DNA from: RUG14186 sp964644555
Lineage (GTDB): Bacteria; Bacillota; Clostridia; Eubacteriales; Anaerofustaceae
Direction: 5' to 3'
NCBI GenBank assembly: GCA_964644555.1
Contig: CAZXWI010000087.1
Coordinates: 1 to 6,462, forward strand
Length of the DNA: 6,462 nt
In this document: positions 1-5,833 of the stretch, one piece after another
Layout of the letters: each line of letters starts with the position of its first letter
Position numbering within the stretch: position 1 is the stretch's first letter
The notes under the pieces: model-generated
Database searches by the model: none
The model's input: the letters and a program-made list of their open reading frames with translations, nothing else
What the model was told of the DNA's origin: nothing
Translations under genes and position numbers: made by a program

Positions 1-14
1 CGGTAGGATTTTGA

Positions 15-23
15 TGTTATAAT
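15..23 (+). promoter_or_regulatory. Extended -10 promoter element of the DUF975 gene
   Basis: TGTTATAAT is a perfect TATAAT hexamer (18-23) preceded by the TGn extension. The matching -35 would fall at or before the left edge of the window and cannot be judged. Transcription would start near position 30. That puts the ATG at 35 almost at the transcript's 5' end and favours the downstream start at 62. Confidence 0.6.
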
Positions 24-50
24 AAAAATAGGTTATGAACTTGTCAAAAC

Positions 51-55
51 AGGAG
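51..55 (+). promoter_or_regulatory. Ribosome binding site that decides the DUF975 start
   Basis: AGGAG lies 6 nt before the ATG at 62 and is followed by an A-rich spacer. The earlier in-frame ATG at 35 has no Shine-Dalgarno sequence, and this AGGAG lies inside the reading frame it would open. The site therefore supports initiation at 62. The ATG at 68 is a less well spaced alternative (12 nt). Confidence 0.7.
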
Positions 56-61
56 AAAATA

Positions 62-763
62 ATGCATATGTTTTACCCATTACGAGCATCGGAACTGAAA
101 GCCGAAGCAAAAAGCAGAATAAAAGGGAATTTCCCGAATTTGATTATTGCCTCGGTAATCATAATCGCATCATCGGTACTAAGCAATATAACGACTTCCG
201 AATATGTTTGGGAGGGCGGTCAGTATATGCAAGTGAGCAATCTGACTCCGTTCTCTAGTTTATTTTCGTTGTTCGTTGCACCTGTATTGACTGTTGGATT
301 ATGTAAGTTCTTTTTGAGTTTTGTGAGAATTCAAACTTATGGGTTGAATGATATCAAATTTGCATTTGAACATTACGGGCAAGTGTTTTTGGGAATGCTT
401 TGGGAAAAGTTATTTGTTTTCTTATGGTCATTGTTATTTCTCATTCCGGGAATAGTCAAAAGCATTGCCTACAGCATGGCAAAATATGTCTTGGCTGATA
501 ATCCGAATGTCGGATTTAAAGAGGCAATTAAAATATCTATGGTGCTTACCGACGGCAGAAAAGGCGAGATATTCGTTGTGGCACTTTCATTCATCGGCTG
601 GTTTATTTTGTGCATATTGACTTTGGGCATTTTAACATTATATGTCATACCATTATATGAAACTACCATGGTTTTGGTTTACGAACAGCTGAAAGCAGAT
701 GCAATCAATCAAGGCAGAATAGCCGCCGAGATATTCGATGAAGGGGTGTATAGTCTTAATTAA
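62..763 (+). CDS. DUF975 family integral membrane protein
   Basis: A 233-residue multi-pass membrane protein of unknown function. I recognise it as DUF975, a family common in Bacillota. The N-terminus carries the family-like LRASELKAEAKSRIKGNF stretch just before the first membrane segment. A second hydrophobic block follows (roughly residues 65-90), then a third around 115-135. The strongest signature comes next: IPGIVKSIAYSMAKYVLADNP, then a KEAI.IS segment and a charged DGRKGE turn. The C-terminal membrane segments contain SFIGWFILCILTLGILTLYV and end in PLYETTMVLVYEQL, again typical of the family. The start at 62 is chosen because of AGGAG at 51-55; an in-frame ATG at 35 would add nine residues but lacks a binding site. 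The gene has its own extended -10 and its own terminator, so it appears monocistronic. The family is known only as a membrane protein, and no reaction or partner can be inferred here. Confidence 0.88.
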   Translation: MHMFYPLRASELKAEAKSRIKGNFPNLIIASVIIIASSVLSNITTSEYVWEGGQYMQVSNLTPFSSLFSLFVAPVLTVGLCKFFLSFVRIQTYGLNDIKFAFEHYGQVFLGMLWEKLFVFLWSLLFLIPGIVKSIAYSMAKYVLADNPNVGFKEAIKISMVLTDGRKGEIFVVALSFIGWFILCILTLGILTLYVIPLYETTMVLVYEQLKADAINQGRIAAEIFDEGVYSLN

Positions 764-776
764 ATGTTATATAAAG

Positions 777-804
777 CAGGCACACGAGGGTGAGCCTGTT
801 TTTT
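777..804 (+). terminator. Rho-independent terminator of the DUF975 gene
   Basis: CAGGCACAC (777-785) pairs with GTGAGCCTG (790-798), with one internal A-A mismatch and a GAGG loop. A run of six T follows at 799-804. It begins 13 nt after the stop codon. The position and T-tract fit an intrinsic terminator on the plus strand. Confidence 0.88.
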
Positions 805-918
805 AATGGGGGATATATTTTTACGACACCTTCTTGTGGAGAACCCCCACATATTCTTTCGTTTTTGTTTAACTCACCTCATTCACGCTCATCTTGTGTT
901 AATTTCGCCATTTTTAAT

Positions 919-946
919 TTGATTGTAAGATGTAAAGTGTTATAAT
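919..946 (+). promoter_or_regulatory. Promoter of the MATE transporter gene
   Basis: An extended -10, TGTTATAAT (938-946, perfect TATAAT at 941-946), has a possible -35 TTGATT at 919-924 with a 16-nt spacer. The predicted start near 953 leaves a 5' leader of only about a dozen bases, just enough for the GGGGGA ribosome binding site at 954-959. The stretch 805-918 upstream holds no gene that I can see. Confidence 0.72.
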
Positions 947-965
947 AATTTACGGGGGATATGGA

Positions 966-2336
966 ATGAAGAAGAAAAATTATGAAATGAACATGAGCGA
1001 GGGAAAACTCTTACCTCTTATTGTAAGTTTTGCGATTCCTCTTATGCTATCAAGCTTTTTACAGCTTTTGTTTAATGCTGCGGATATGGTTGTGGCAGGG
1101 CGTTTTGTGGGAAGCGGTGCTTTGGCGGCGGTTGGTTCGACATCGGCTCTTATCAATTTGATTATAAATGTTTTTATCGGGCTGAGTATCGGAGCTAATG
1201 TCGTATTGGCAAATTATTACGGAGCGAATAAATTTAAAGATGTGCGTGAAACATTGCATACATCTATAATGGTTGCGATTATAGGCGGTGTTTTTCTTGG
1301 AATCATAGGTTTTTGCTTTGCAAAGCCATTGCTTGAAATGATGGGTTCTCCGGAGGATGTAATCGACCAATCCGCACTTTATATGAAAATATATTTTCTG
1401 GGTATGCCGGCAACCATGTTGTATAACTTCGGCAGTGCCATTTTCAGAGCCATAGGGGACACAAAACGACCTCTTATTTTCCTTACGATAGCAGGGGTTT
1501 TGAATGTGTTTCTCAATGTGGGTTTCGTAACGATATTTAAAATGGGTGTTGACGGTGTAGCGTGGGCAACCATATTATCGCAATGCGTATCCACCTCTCT
1601 TATAATTATTACATTACTTAAAACCGACGGCTGCTTTAAGCTTAGATTCAAAAGGCTGAAAATACATAAAGATAAGTTGATCGAAATAATGAAAATAGGT
1701 ATTCCCGCAGGACTTCAGGGGATAACATTCTCTATTTCGAATGTCATATTGCAATCCTCTGTAAACTCTCTCGGTTCGGTGGCTATGGCAGGATGCAGCG
1801 CCGATTCCAACATAGAAAATTTTGTTTATACGGCAATGAATGCGTTCTATCAAACCACTATAAGCTTTACCGCCCAGAACTACGGTGCAAAACAGTATAA
1901 GCGAATGAACAAATCGCTCTTTATAAATGTTTGCTTAACCATCATAACAGGGCTTGTAATGGGCTGGGGTGCTTTTTTCTTCGGGGAAGAGCTTATAGGG
2001 CTTTATTCCAAAGAAGCCGATGTAATCGCATTTGGGCTTCAGAGAATGAGTATTGTTGCCACCACATATTTCCTTTGCGGTTTGCAGGAAGTTTTTGTAG
2101 GATACCTCAGAGGAATAGGTAAGTCGTTTGTGCCTATGATTATCTCCGTATTTGCTATATGCGGTGTGAGAATTCTGTGGGTGTATACGGTATTTGTGCA
2201 AAATAGAAATGTAAAGGTATTGTTTACCGCATATCCTATTTCATGGGCTGTCGCATTGATCTCTATGGTAATATGCTGTATTGTATATAATAAAAAGCTC
2301 GGATTGACCGAGCTTGAGAAAAATTCATCTAATTAG
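966..2336 (+). CDS. MATE family efflux transporter
   Basis: A 456-residue, roughly twelve-helix transporter of the multidrug and toxic compound extrusion family, which in general exports cationic drugs or metabolites using a Na+ or H+ gradient across the cytoplasmic membrane. The length is typical. Family landmarks occur in both halves of the pseudo-repeat. The N-terminal half has FNAADMVVAGRFVG (residues 36-49, including acidic D40), ANYYGA (82-87) and GSAIFRAIGDTKRPL (156-170). The C-terminal half has GIPAGLQG (245-252), FTAQNYGA (301-308) and YLRGIGKSFVPM (380-391). The linker between the halves is lysine/arginine rich (about 224-243), as expected for the central cytoplasmic loop. The start ATG at 966 has GGGGGA 6 nt upstream. 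The gene ends 4 bases inside the convergent gene, and its terminator appears to lie within that gene at 2444-2471. The substrate cannot be predicted. A flippase role, for example with the neighbouring polymerase-like protein, is conceivable but not supported, because the two genes are convergent. Confidence 0.95.
   Translation: MKKKNYEMNMSEGKLLPLIVSFAIPLMLSSFLQLLFNAADMVVAGRFVGSGALAAVGSTSALINLIINVFIGLSIGANVVLANYYGANKFKDVRETLHTSIMVAIIGGVFLGIIGFCFAKPLLEMMGSPEDVIDQSALYMKIYFLGMPATMLYNFGSAIFRAIGDTKRPLIFLTIAGVLNVFLNVGFVTIFKMGVDGVAWATILSQCVSTSLIIITLLKTDGCFKLRFKRLKIHKDKLIEIMKIGIPAGLQGITFSISNVILQSSVNSLGSVAMAGCSADSNIENFVYTAMNAFYQTTISFTAQNYGAKQYKRMNKSLFINVCLTIITGLVMGWGAFFFGEELIGLYSKEADVIAFGLQRMSIVATTYFLCGLQEVFVGYLRGIGKSFVPMIISVFAICGVRILWVYTVFVQNRNVKVLFTAYPISWAVALISMVICCIVYNKKLGLTELEKNSSN
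2291..2315 (-). terminator. Terminator of the Wzy-like gene, inside the MATE coding end
   Basis: On the minus strand AAGCTCGG (2315-2308) pairs perfectly with CCGAGCTT (2302-2295) around a TCAAT loop. It runs into TTTTT (2296-2292) followed by ATTA. It lies 18 nt past the stop codon of the minus-strand gene, within MATE codons 444-450. On the plus strand the hairpin is followed by GAGAAAAA, so it should terminate only minus-strand transcription. Confidence 0.72.
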
Positions 2337-3475
2337 TCGATTTTAGATGTTAGGGCTAAAAGTGCAATATTGTAAACCGCTACATAGCTATGCAGTTCAA
2401 ATATGCCGAATATGCCCATTACCACAAGTATTATTGCGATATCAAAGCGTTTGTTGTCAAACGCTTTTTTTGTTGTTGCCGAATTTAAGTGGCAGAACAT
2501 ATATAAAGCCACTATACCGAATTCGCATATGAGGCGGATATAACAATTGTCGATTATAAGCGCTGTGTCATCAAGAAACGGGATTACATTTTGTCCGAAT
2601 AAACTCGTGTATCCGAACATTTTATAGCACAAGTTGGAAAAATAAATCCTGCCCGATGAGAAATTGTCGATAAGAATCCATATTTGTGAATCGGGATTGT
2701 ATAATGCTGCGCAAATAAGACAGACTACGGTAATTATCGGAACTGCCGATATGATAATATTTTGAATTGCCTTGTTTTGCATTAACTTAAAATGATTTGC
2801 AAAGAAGAGTATTGCCAAAATTATCATACATAAAAATACCGAACGGCATTGCGGCACAAACCAAACGAAGATCATTAATAAGATAAATGCAATATAATGG
2901 ATCTTTTTTAATTTATCTTTGAAAAGCAGTACTGCACTTATGAGTATTACGAGTATCAGTCTGCCGAGCAGATTCGGATGGTTGAATCCCATGGCGAAAC
3001 GAGCTGAATCTCCTCGGTACATGCCAAATTCGGTGAGTATTCCTAAAAAATACAACATAAATACCAATGCCACTATGCCTATGTAGGTGAAAAAGTATAC
3101 TTTGGCTATTCTTTTAATATCGCAATTCTTAGCTCCTATAATCAGTACAAAAGAAAACAAAAGAGCCTTTTCTTTTGATGTATATGCGCTGATTAAAAGC
3201 AGACAACTGATAATCGATATTGCAATAAGCTCTTTTAATGTGTAATCGGAAAGGAACAATGCTTTTAATGCTATGATAAATAAAAATAAATACCTTATCG
3301 CACTGCATATTAAAGGCAAGAACTTAACCGAATTTATATCGAAAGTCGTAGATGTTATGTTATAAAAAATAAGTATCATAAACGAGCTGAAAAGATACAA
3401 TTTATTTGAAAAATCATTTCCCAATTTATTTTCGAACTTTGTTTTTATATTGCCGAAAAGAACTTTATCTGACAT
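2333..3475 (-). CDS. Wzy-like (O-antigen/capsule polymerase-type) membrane protein
   Basis: A 380-residue, very hydrophobic protein with about ten or more predicted membrane segments. It resembles the bacterial polysaccharide polymerase / O-antigen ligase superfamily, whose members join lipid-linked oligosaccharide units or attach glycans on the outer face of the membrane. Visible motifs are ARFAMGFNHPNLLG (158-171), the CRS motif (210-212) at a membrane edge, NFSSGRIYF (271-279) and LFGQ (292-295). After these comes DNCYIRLICEFG (309-320), the aspartate-containing segment often seen late in these proteins. The ATG at 3475-3473 has AAGGAG (3488-3483) 7 nt upstream. The gene stands alone: no glycosyltransferase, flippase or chain-length gene of a polysaccharide cluster is adjacent, although a MATE transporter converges on it with a 4-base overlap. 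Wzy-type polymerase, ligase, or another glycan-handling enzyme of the superfamily cannot be separated from sequence alone. The superfamily assignment is fairly secure and the reaction is not. Confidence 0.75.
   Translation of the reverse strand: MSDKVLFGNIKTKFENKLGNDFSNKLYLFSSFMILIFYNITSTTFDINSVKFLPLICSAIRYLFLFIIALKALFLSDYTLKELIAISIISCLLLISAYTSKEKALLFSFVLIIGAKNCDIKRIAKVYFFTYIGIVALVFMLYFLGILTEFGMYRGDSARFAMGFNHPNLLGRLILVILISAVLLFKDKLKKIHYIAFILLMIFVWFVPQCRSVFLCMIILAILFFANHFKLMQNKAIQNIIISAVPIITVVCLICAALYNPDSQIWILIDNFSSGRIYFSNLCYKMFGYTSLFGQNVIPFLDDTALIIDNCYIRLICEFGIVALYMFCHLNSATTKKAFDNKRFDIAIILVVMGIFGIFELHSYVAVYNIALLALTSKID
2444..2471 (+). terminator. Terminator of the MATE gene, inside the Wzy-like gene
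   Basis: A perfect 10-bp stem, AAAGCGTTTG (2444-2453) with CAAACGCTTT (2458-2467), encloses a TTGT loop and is followed by T's (T run 2465-2471). It is the first strong U-tailed hairpin after the MATE stop, about 110 nt downstream. It overlaps codons for residues 335-344 of the opposite-strand gene. On the minus strand it is followed by GATATCGC, so it should not terminate that gene. Confidence 0.8.
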
Positions 3476-3531
3476 GAATATGCTCCTTGTTTATATGTTA
3501 ATAAAAATTACTATATTTATAAGTGATTAAA

Positions 3532-3540
3532 ATTATAACA
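3532..3540 (-). promoter_or_regulatory. Extended -10 promoter of the Wzy-like gene
   Basis: On the minus strand TGTTATAAT runs from 3540 to 3532 (TATAAT at 3537-3532). The -35 position (about 3560-3555, GAGAAA) does not match the consensus, so this would rely on the extended -10. The transcript would start near 3525, giving a leader of about 50 nt to the ATG at 3475. Confidence 0.62.
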
Positions 3541-3547
3541 CAAAATA

Positions 3548-3584
3548 TGTACATTTTCTCACAAAGTGATATAATCGATATAAT
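3548..3584 (+). promoter_or_regulatory. Promoter of the small conserved protein, with duplicated -10
   Basis: TGTACA (3548-3553) lies 16 nt before TATAAT (3570-3575), which carries a TGn extension at 3567-3569. A second TATAAT lies at 3579-3584. It has a weak -35 candidate, TTCTCA (3556-3561), at 17 nt. The two -10s sit in a tandem 9-mer, GATATAATC/GATATAATT (3568-3585). Which one is used cannot be told. Confidence 0.62.
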
Positions 3585-3610
3585 TAAAAAAATAAAAGAG
3601 GTAGCGCAAT

Positions 3611-3931
3611 ATGGCAACAAAAGTTACGATAGACCCAGGGGTATGTGGATTAATCGTGGAAGCGGAAGCGGAAAAAACAGGAAGAAGACAAGTAAAGCTC
3701 AAAGTTGTGTCTAAGTGCGATGCAATAAGTAAAATGTTTGAGGATTTGGGAGAGGATTTCAACAGCTTTGACCTTTGTTTGCAAAAGCCCGGCAAAGGAC
3801 CTTTCTTTGATTATGCGGCTGAGCATTTCCCTGTGCATGTATCCTGCCCTGCATTAGCGGGCATAATTAAAGCCGTGGAAGTGGAGTGCGGGCTTGCTCT
3901 AAAAAAAGATGCCTACATTAAATTCGAGTAA
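3611..3931 (+). CDS. Small conserved cysteine-containing protein, possibly DUF6951
   Basis: A 106-residue soluble protein with no signal peptide or membrane segment. It has five cysteines: C12 (in VCG), C36 (in KCDA), C56, C79 (in SCPA) and C93 (in ECG), plus H72 and H76. The ends look conserved: an N-terminal KVTIDPGVCG strand, and a C-terminal CPALAGIIKAVEVECGLALKKDAYIKF block, here split as CPALAGIIKAVEV and ECGLALKKDAYIKF. This recalls a family of roughly 100-residue proteins of unknown function in anaerobes that I tentatively associate with DUF6951. GAGGT (3598-3602) lies 8 nt before the ATG. The gene is divergent from the Wzy-like gene and convergent with the hydrolase, with its own promoter and a shared bidirectional terminator. 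The cysteines could bind a metal or an Fe-S cluster, but that is only inference. No function is claimed. Confidence 0.8.
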   Translation: MATKVTIDPGVCGLIVEAEAEKTGRRQVKLKVVSKCDAISKMFEDLGEDFNSFDLCLQKPGKGPFFDYAAEHFPVHVSCPALAGIIKAVEVECGLALKKDAYIKFE

Positions 3932-3941
3932 ATAATCAAAT

Positions 3942-4004
3942 AAACGGATAATAAAGTAAATTGCAAGAGATATGCTTTTGTGTAATCACTTTATTATCCG
4001 TTTT
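3942..4004. terminator. Long bidirectional terminator hairpin between convergent genes
   Basis: A perfect 16-bp inverted repeat, AAACGGATAATAAAGT (3942-3957) with its complement at 3988-4003, encloses 30 nt. Six inner positions can also pair (ATTGCA with TGTAAT, one G-U), which lengthens the stem. Plus-strand transcripts run into TTTTATATTATTT. Minus-strand transcripts run into TTTATTTGATTATTTA. It starts 10 nt after the small protein's stop and ends 4 nt before the hydrolase stop on the other strand, so it can serve both genes. The stem is AT-rich and the loop long for a classic terminator. Confidence 0.72.
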
Positions 4005-4007
4005 ATA

Positions 4008-4937
4008 TTATTTGTTGAATAGCTTTATAAATTCGTTTGTATATCTTTCCTTTTGCACCATATAAGTCATTCCGTGATTGGCTCCCTCGCCTTTAATGAA
4101 CACTTTATCGGGGCATCTGTACTCATTGTAGAGTTTTACGCCCATTTCGTAGGGAACGAAGCTGTCATCGGTGCCGTGAGCGATAATGCACGGAGTATTA
4201 CATGTTTTGGCAGCGGAAGAAATGCTCTCCTTTAAATCAATATTCATGATAAGTTTGGATAATATGTTTAATCCATGCATTATAAGTGGGGATTCGTATC
4301 CTATAGTGTCTTTCATGACTTTGGCGATAATATCCCAAGGGCAAGAAAATCCGCAATCGGCAATTAGCCCACCGACATTTTCGGGGAAGCCCTTTGAGCA
4401 AGCGTAGATAACGCTGGAAGCCCCCATAGATACTCCGTCAAAAAATACTTTGTGGTTAATCCCTCTGGTTTTTAGCATATGGTTTGCCCAAGATATGCAA
4501 TCATCACCCTCTTTTATTCCGAATGTTATGTATTTGCCCTCGCTTTTTCCTCGCCCTCGCTGGTCTATTACCAATAAATTGTTGCCGAGTTCGTAAAAGT
4601 CTTTTAATGCCAATGAAAAATCGCCGAAGCCCGAACTTCGGTAGCCGTGAACGCAAATGACTGTTTTGTTTGAATTATTATCAAGATATGACGCATGAAG
4701 CTTTAGCCCGTCTGAAGAGAGTGTATATTCGTCTGTAAAGGGCTGTGCTTTCGCCCATTTGATGCCCTCGGAGATGATATCTTCGTATCCGTTAAGGTAA
4801 TCTCCTCCCGGTTTTACCTTTCTTAATAAGAATCCCAATGGCCCTCTGTTTTTGGCAAATGTATATAAAAATAACAAATATATTACTGCTATGTAAATGA
4901 GCAATATGATAAGCAGTGCAAATAAACGGACTTTCAA
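4008..4937 (-). CDS. Membrane-anchored alpha/beta hydrolase
   Basis: A serine hydrolase of the alpha/beta fold, resembling the YqkD-like group of Bacillota. Starting from the TTG at 4937 it has 309 residues. A short basic start (MKVRLF) precedes one long hydrophobic segment (about residues 5-27), giving a signal anchor with the catalytic domain probably outside the membrane. The oxyanion-type motif is HGY (97-99). The nucleophile elbow is GVSMG with S170. The acid is D258 in HGTDDSFVP and the histidine is H288 in GANHG, so the triad is complete. DQRGRGKSEGKYITFGIKEGDD is the characteristic loop after strand 4; its key part is RGRGKSEGKYITFG. An in-frame ATG at 5000 would add 21 residues, but it has no ribosome binding site and lies upstream of the predicted transcription start. 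The TTG has GAGGT 10 nt upstream. The gene is divergent from the methyltransferase. The substrate is unknown: esterase, thioesterase and peptidase activities all occur in this fold. Confidence 0.88.
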   Translation of the reverse strand: MKVRLFALLIILLIYIAVIYLLFLYTFAKNRGPLGFLLRKVKPGGDYLNGYEDIISEGIKWAKAQPFTDEYTLSSDGLKLHASYLDNNSNKTVICVHGYRSSGFGDFSLALKDFYELGNNLLVIDQRGRGKSEGKYITFGIKEGDDCISWANHMLKTRGINHKVFFDGVSMGASSVIYACSKGFPENVGGLIADCGFSCPWDIIAKVMKDTIGYESPLIMHGLNILSKLIMNIDLKESISSAAKTCNTPCIIAHGTDDSFVPYEMGVKLYNEYRCPDKVFIKGEGANHGMTYMVQKERYTNEFIKLFNK

Positions 4938-4947
4938 CTTTATTAAT

Positions 4948-4952
4948 ACCTC
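4948..4952 (-). promoter_or_regulatory. Ribosome binding site that decides the hydrolase start
   Basis: GAGGT on the minus strand (4952-4948) lies 10 nt before the in-frame TTG at 4937-4935. The spacing is slightly long but usable. No Shine-Dalgarno-like sequence precedes the ATG codons at 5000 or 4994. The start still needs experimental or comparative confirmation. Confidence 0.5.
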
Positions 4953-4968
4953 AAAATAAGTTTTAAAT

Positions 4969-4997
4969 ATTATAACACTTATTTTAATCGGCATAAA
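4969..4997 (-). promoter_or_regulatory. Promoter of the alpha/beta hydrolase gene
   Basis: On the minus strand the extended -10 TGTTATAAT (4977-4969) has a weak -35 TTTATG (4997-4992) with a 17-nt spacer. Transcription would start near 4962, about 25 nt before the proposed TTG start. The -35 overlaps that of the divergent methyltransferase promoter. Confidence 0.6.
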
Positions 4998-5022
4998 CAT
5001 AAAGTACGGAATATGATATACT
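4994..5022 (+). promoter_or_regulatory. Promoter of the methyltransferase gene
   Basis: TAAACA (4994-4999, four of six consensus bases) is 17 nt from TATACT (5017-5022), which has a TGA extension at 5014-5016. The predicted transcript starts near 5029, close before the AAGGAG site at 5040-5045. Confidence 0.6.
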
Positions 5023-5050
5023 TTTAATATGTATTACTTAAGGAGAATGT

Positions 5051-5818
5051 ATGGATACTATCGAATTTTGGAATAAAAAAGCAAAACATTTTCAATTCAA
5101 TATGGAAAATATGAATGAAAGCGAAAAAAACGATATTATAACCTATCTGAAAAAAGAAGGTATAATTTTTGATGGCGGTATGGTTTTGGATATCGGCTGT
5201 GGCACGGGCAAATATGCTGTGGAATTTTTAAAGGAAAATATGTATGTTTGCGCTGTTGATATATCTCCGAAAATGCTTGAATACGCTTCGGCAAATTTAA
5301 ATGCAGTGGGTGGTGAGTTCGATGTTGTCTTAGGTAATTGGAACGATGTTTCAAAACTTCTTTTGGATAAAAAAGAAAAGTTTGATTTGGTCTTCGCATC
5401 TAATTCTCCTGCTGTAAAAACTCTTGAGGATGTTCGAAAAATGTGTTGTTTAAGCCGAAAATATTGCTTTATAAATAAATTTACGAAAAGGGTGGACACA
5501 TTAAAAAATAAATTTTCGCAATATTTGGGAAGAACCTGTAACCTTGATAAAAAAAGCGAATATCACGAAATAATCAATCATATAAAATCATTGGGGTACT
5601 CTCCGAGCTGTGAATTTTCAAATTACAGAAAGGTCGGTATTATGTCGGTAGAGGGAGCGGTTGAAGATTATATAATGCATCAAAACCTTGACAAAAATGA
5701 AATTACCGAGAGCGAAAAAAAATGCCTTTTGGAATTTGCAGAAAGTATTTCGGATGAAAACAAAACTTTGGAAAATGAAATGATAACCGAAAATGTTTGG
5801 ATAAAATGGGAGGTTTGA
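5051..5818 (+). CDS. Class I SAM-dependent methyltransferase
   Basis: A 255-residue soluble protein with a Rossmann-type S-adenosylmethionine-binding domain. Motif I is VLDIGCGTGKYA (residues 45-56). The acidic residue after strand 2, which would contact the SAM ribose, is D70 in VCAVDISPKML. The strand-4 motif is FDLVFAS (111-117). The N-terminus opens with FWNKKAKHF, a helix common in this type of methyltransferase. The C-terminal half (about 140-255) is lysine/glutamate rich and lacks motifs I can assign to a substrate class, so small-molecule, lipid and protein targets all remain possible. AGGAG (5041-5045) lies 5 nt before the ATG at 5051. The gene has its own promoter, shared back to back with the hydrolase. 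Its last codons and stop form part of a hairpin at 5805-5828, and the MarR gene converges 15 nt downstream. No partner pathway is evident in the window. Confidence 0.9.
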   Translation: MDTIEFWNKKAKHFQFNMENMNESEKNDIITYLKKEGIIFDGGMVLDIGCGTGKYAVEFLKENMYVCAVDISPKMLEYASANLNAVGGEFDVVLGNWNDVSKLLLDKKEKFDLVFASNSPAVKTLEDVRKMCCLSRKYCFINKFTKRVDTLKNKFSQYLGRTCNLDKKSEYHEIINHIKSLGYSPSCEFSNYRKVGIMSVEGAVEDYIMHQNLDKNEITESEKKCLLEFAESISDENKTLENEMITENVWIKWEV

Positions 5819-5828
5819 ACCTCCCATT
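5801..5828 (-). terminator. Terminator of the MarR gene, spanning the methyltransferase stop
   Basis: AATGGGAGGT (5805-5814) pairs perfectly with ACCTCCCATT (5819-5828) around a TTGA loop. Read on the minus strand the hairpin starts 5 nt after the MarR stop and ends in TTTTAT, a usable U-tract. On the plus strand the flank is AAATGTTAG, which is weak, though the hairpin may still define the methyltransferase 3' end. The methyltransferase stop TGA (5816-5818) lies in the loop. Confidence 0.75.
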
Positions 5829-5833
5829 AAATG

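Noticed and set aside
35..61. An upstream in-frame ATG extending the DUF975 protein by nine residues.
   Set aside because: It has no Shine-Dalgarno sequence and would be nearly leaderless given the -10 at 18-23. AGGAG at 51-55 points to the ATG at 62.
835..851. A small hairpin, TGTGG...CCACA, upstream of the MATE gene.
   Set aside because: It has only five base pairs with a 7-nt loop and no T-tract directly after it. It precedes the predicted transcription start, so it is not convincing as a terminator, riboswitch or operator.
961..969. A two-codon frame ATG-GAA-TGA overlapping the MATE start codon, like a minimal leader cistron.
   Set aside because: Its ATG is only 1-2 nt from the GGGGGA site, too close to initiate well. 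The ATG at 966 has proper spacing, so the overlap is probably coincidental.
966..3475. The idea that the MATE transporter and Wzy-like protein form a flippase-polymerase pair.
   Set aside because: The genes are convergent, not co-transcribed. The MATE sequence looks like a drug-efflux type rather than a Wzx flippase, and no glycosyltransferase is near.
3523..3714. A 63-codon plus-strand frame overlapping the start of the small conserved protein.
   Set aside because: It begins inside the divergent promoter region without a ribosome binding site and runs out of frame through a better-supported gene, so it is a shadow frame.
4938..5000. An N-terminal 21-residue extension of the hydrolase from ATG 5000.
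   Set aside because: No ribosome binding site precedes it, and the probable promoter -10 lies within it. I kept it as an alternative rather than the call.
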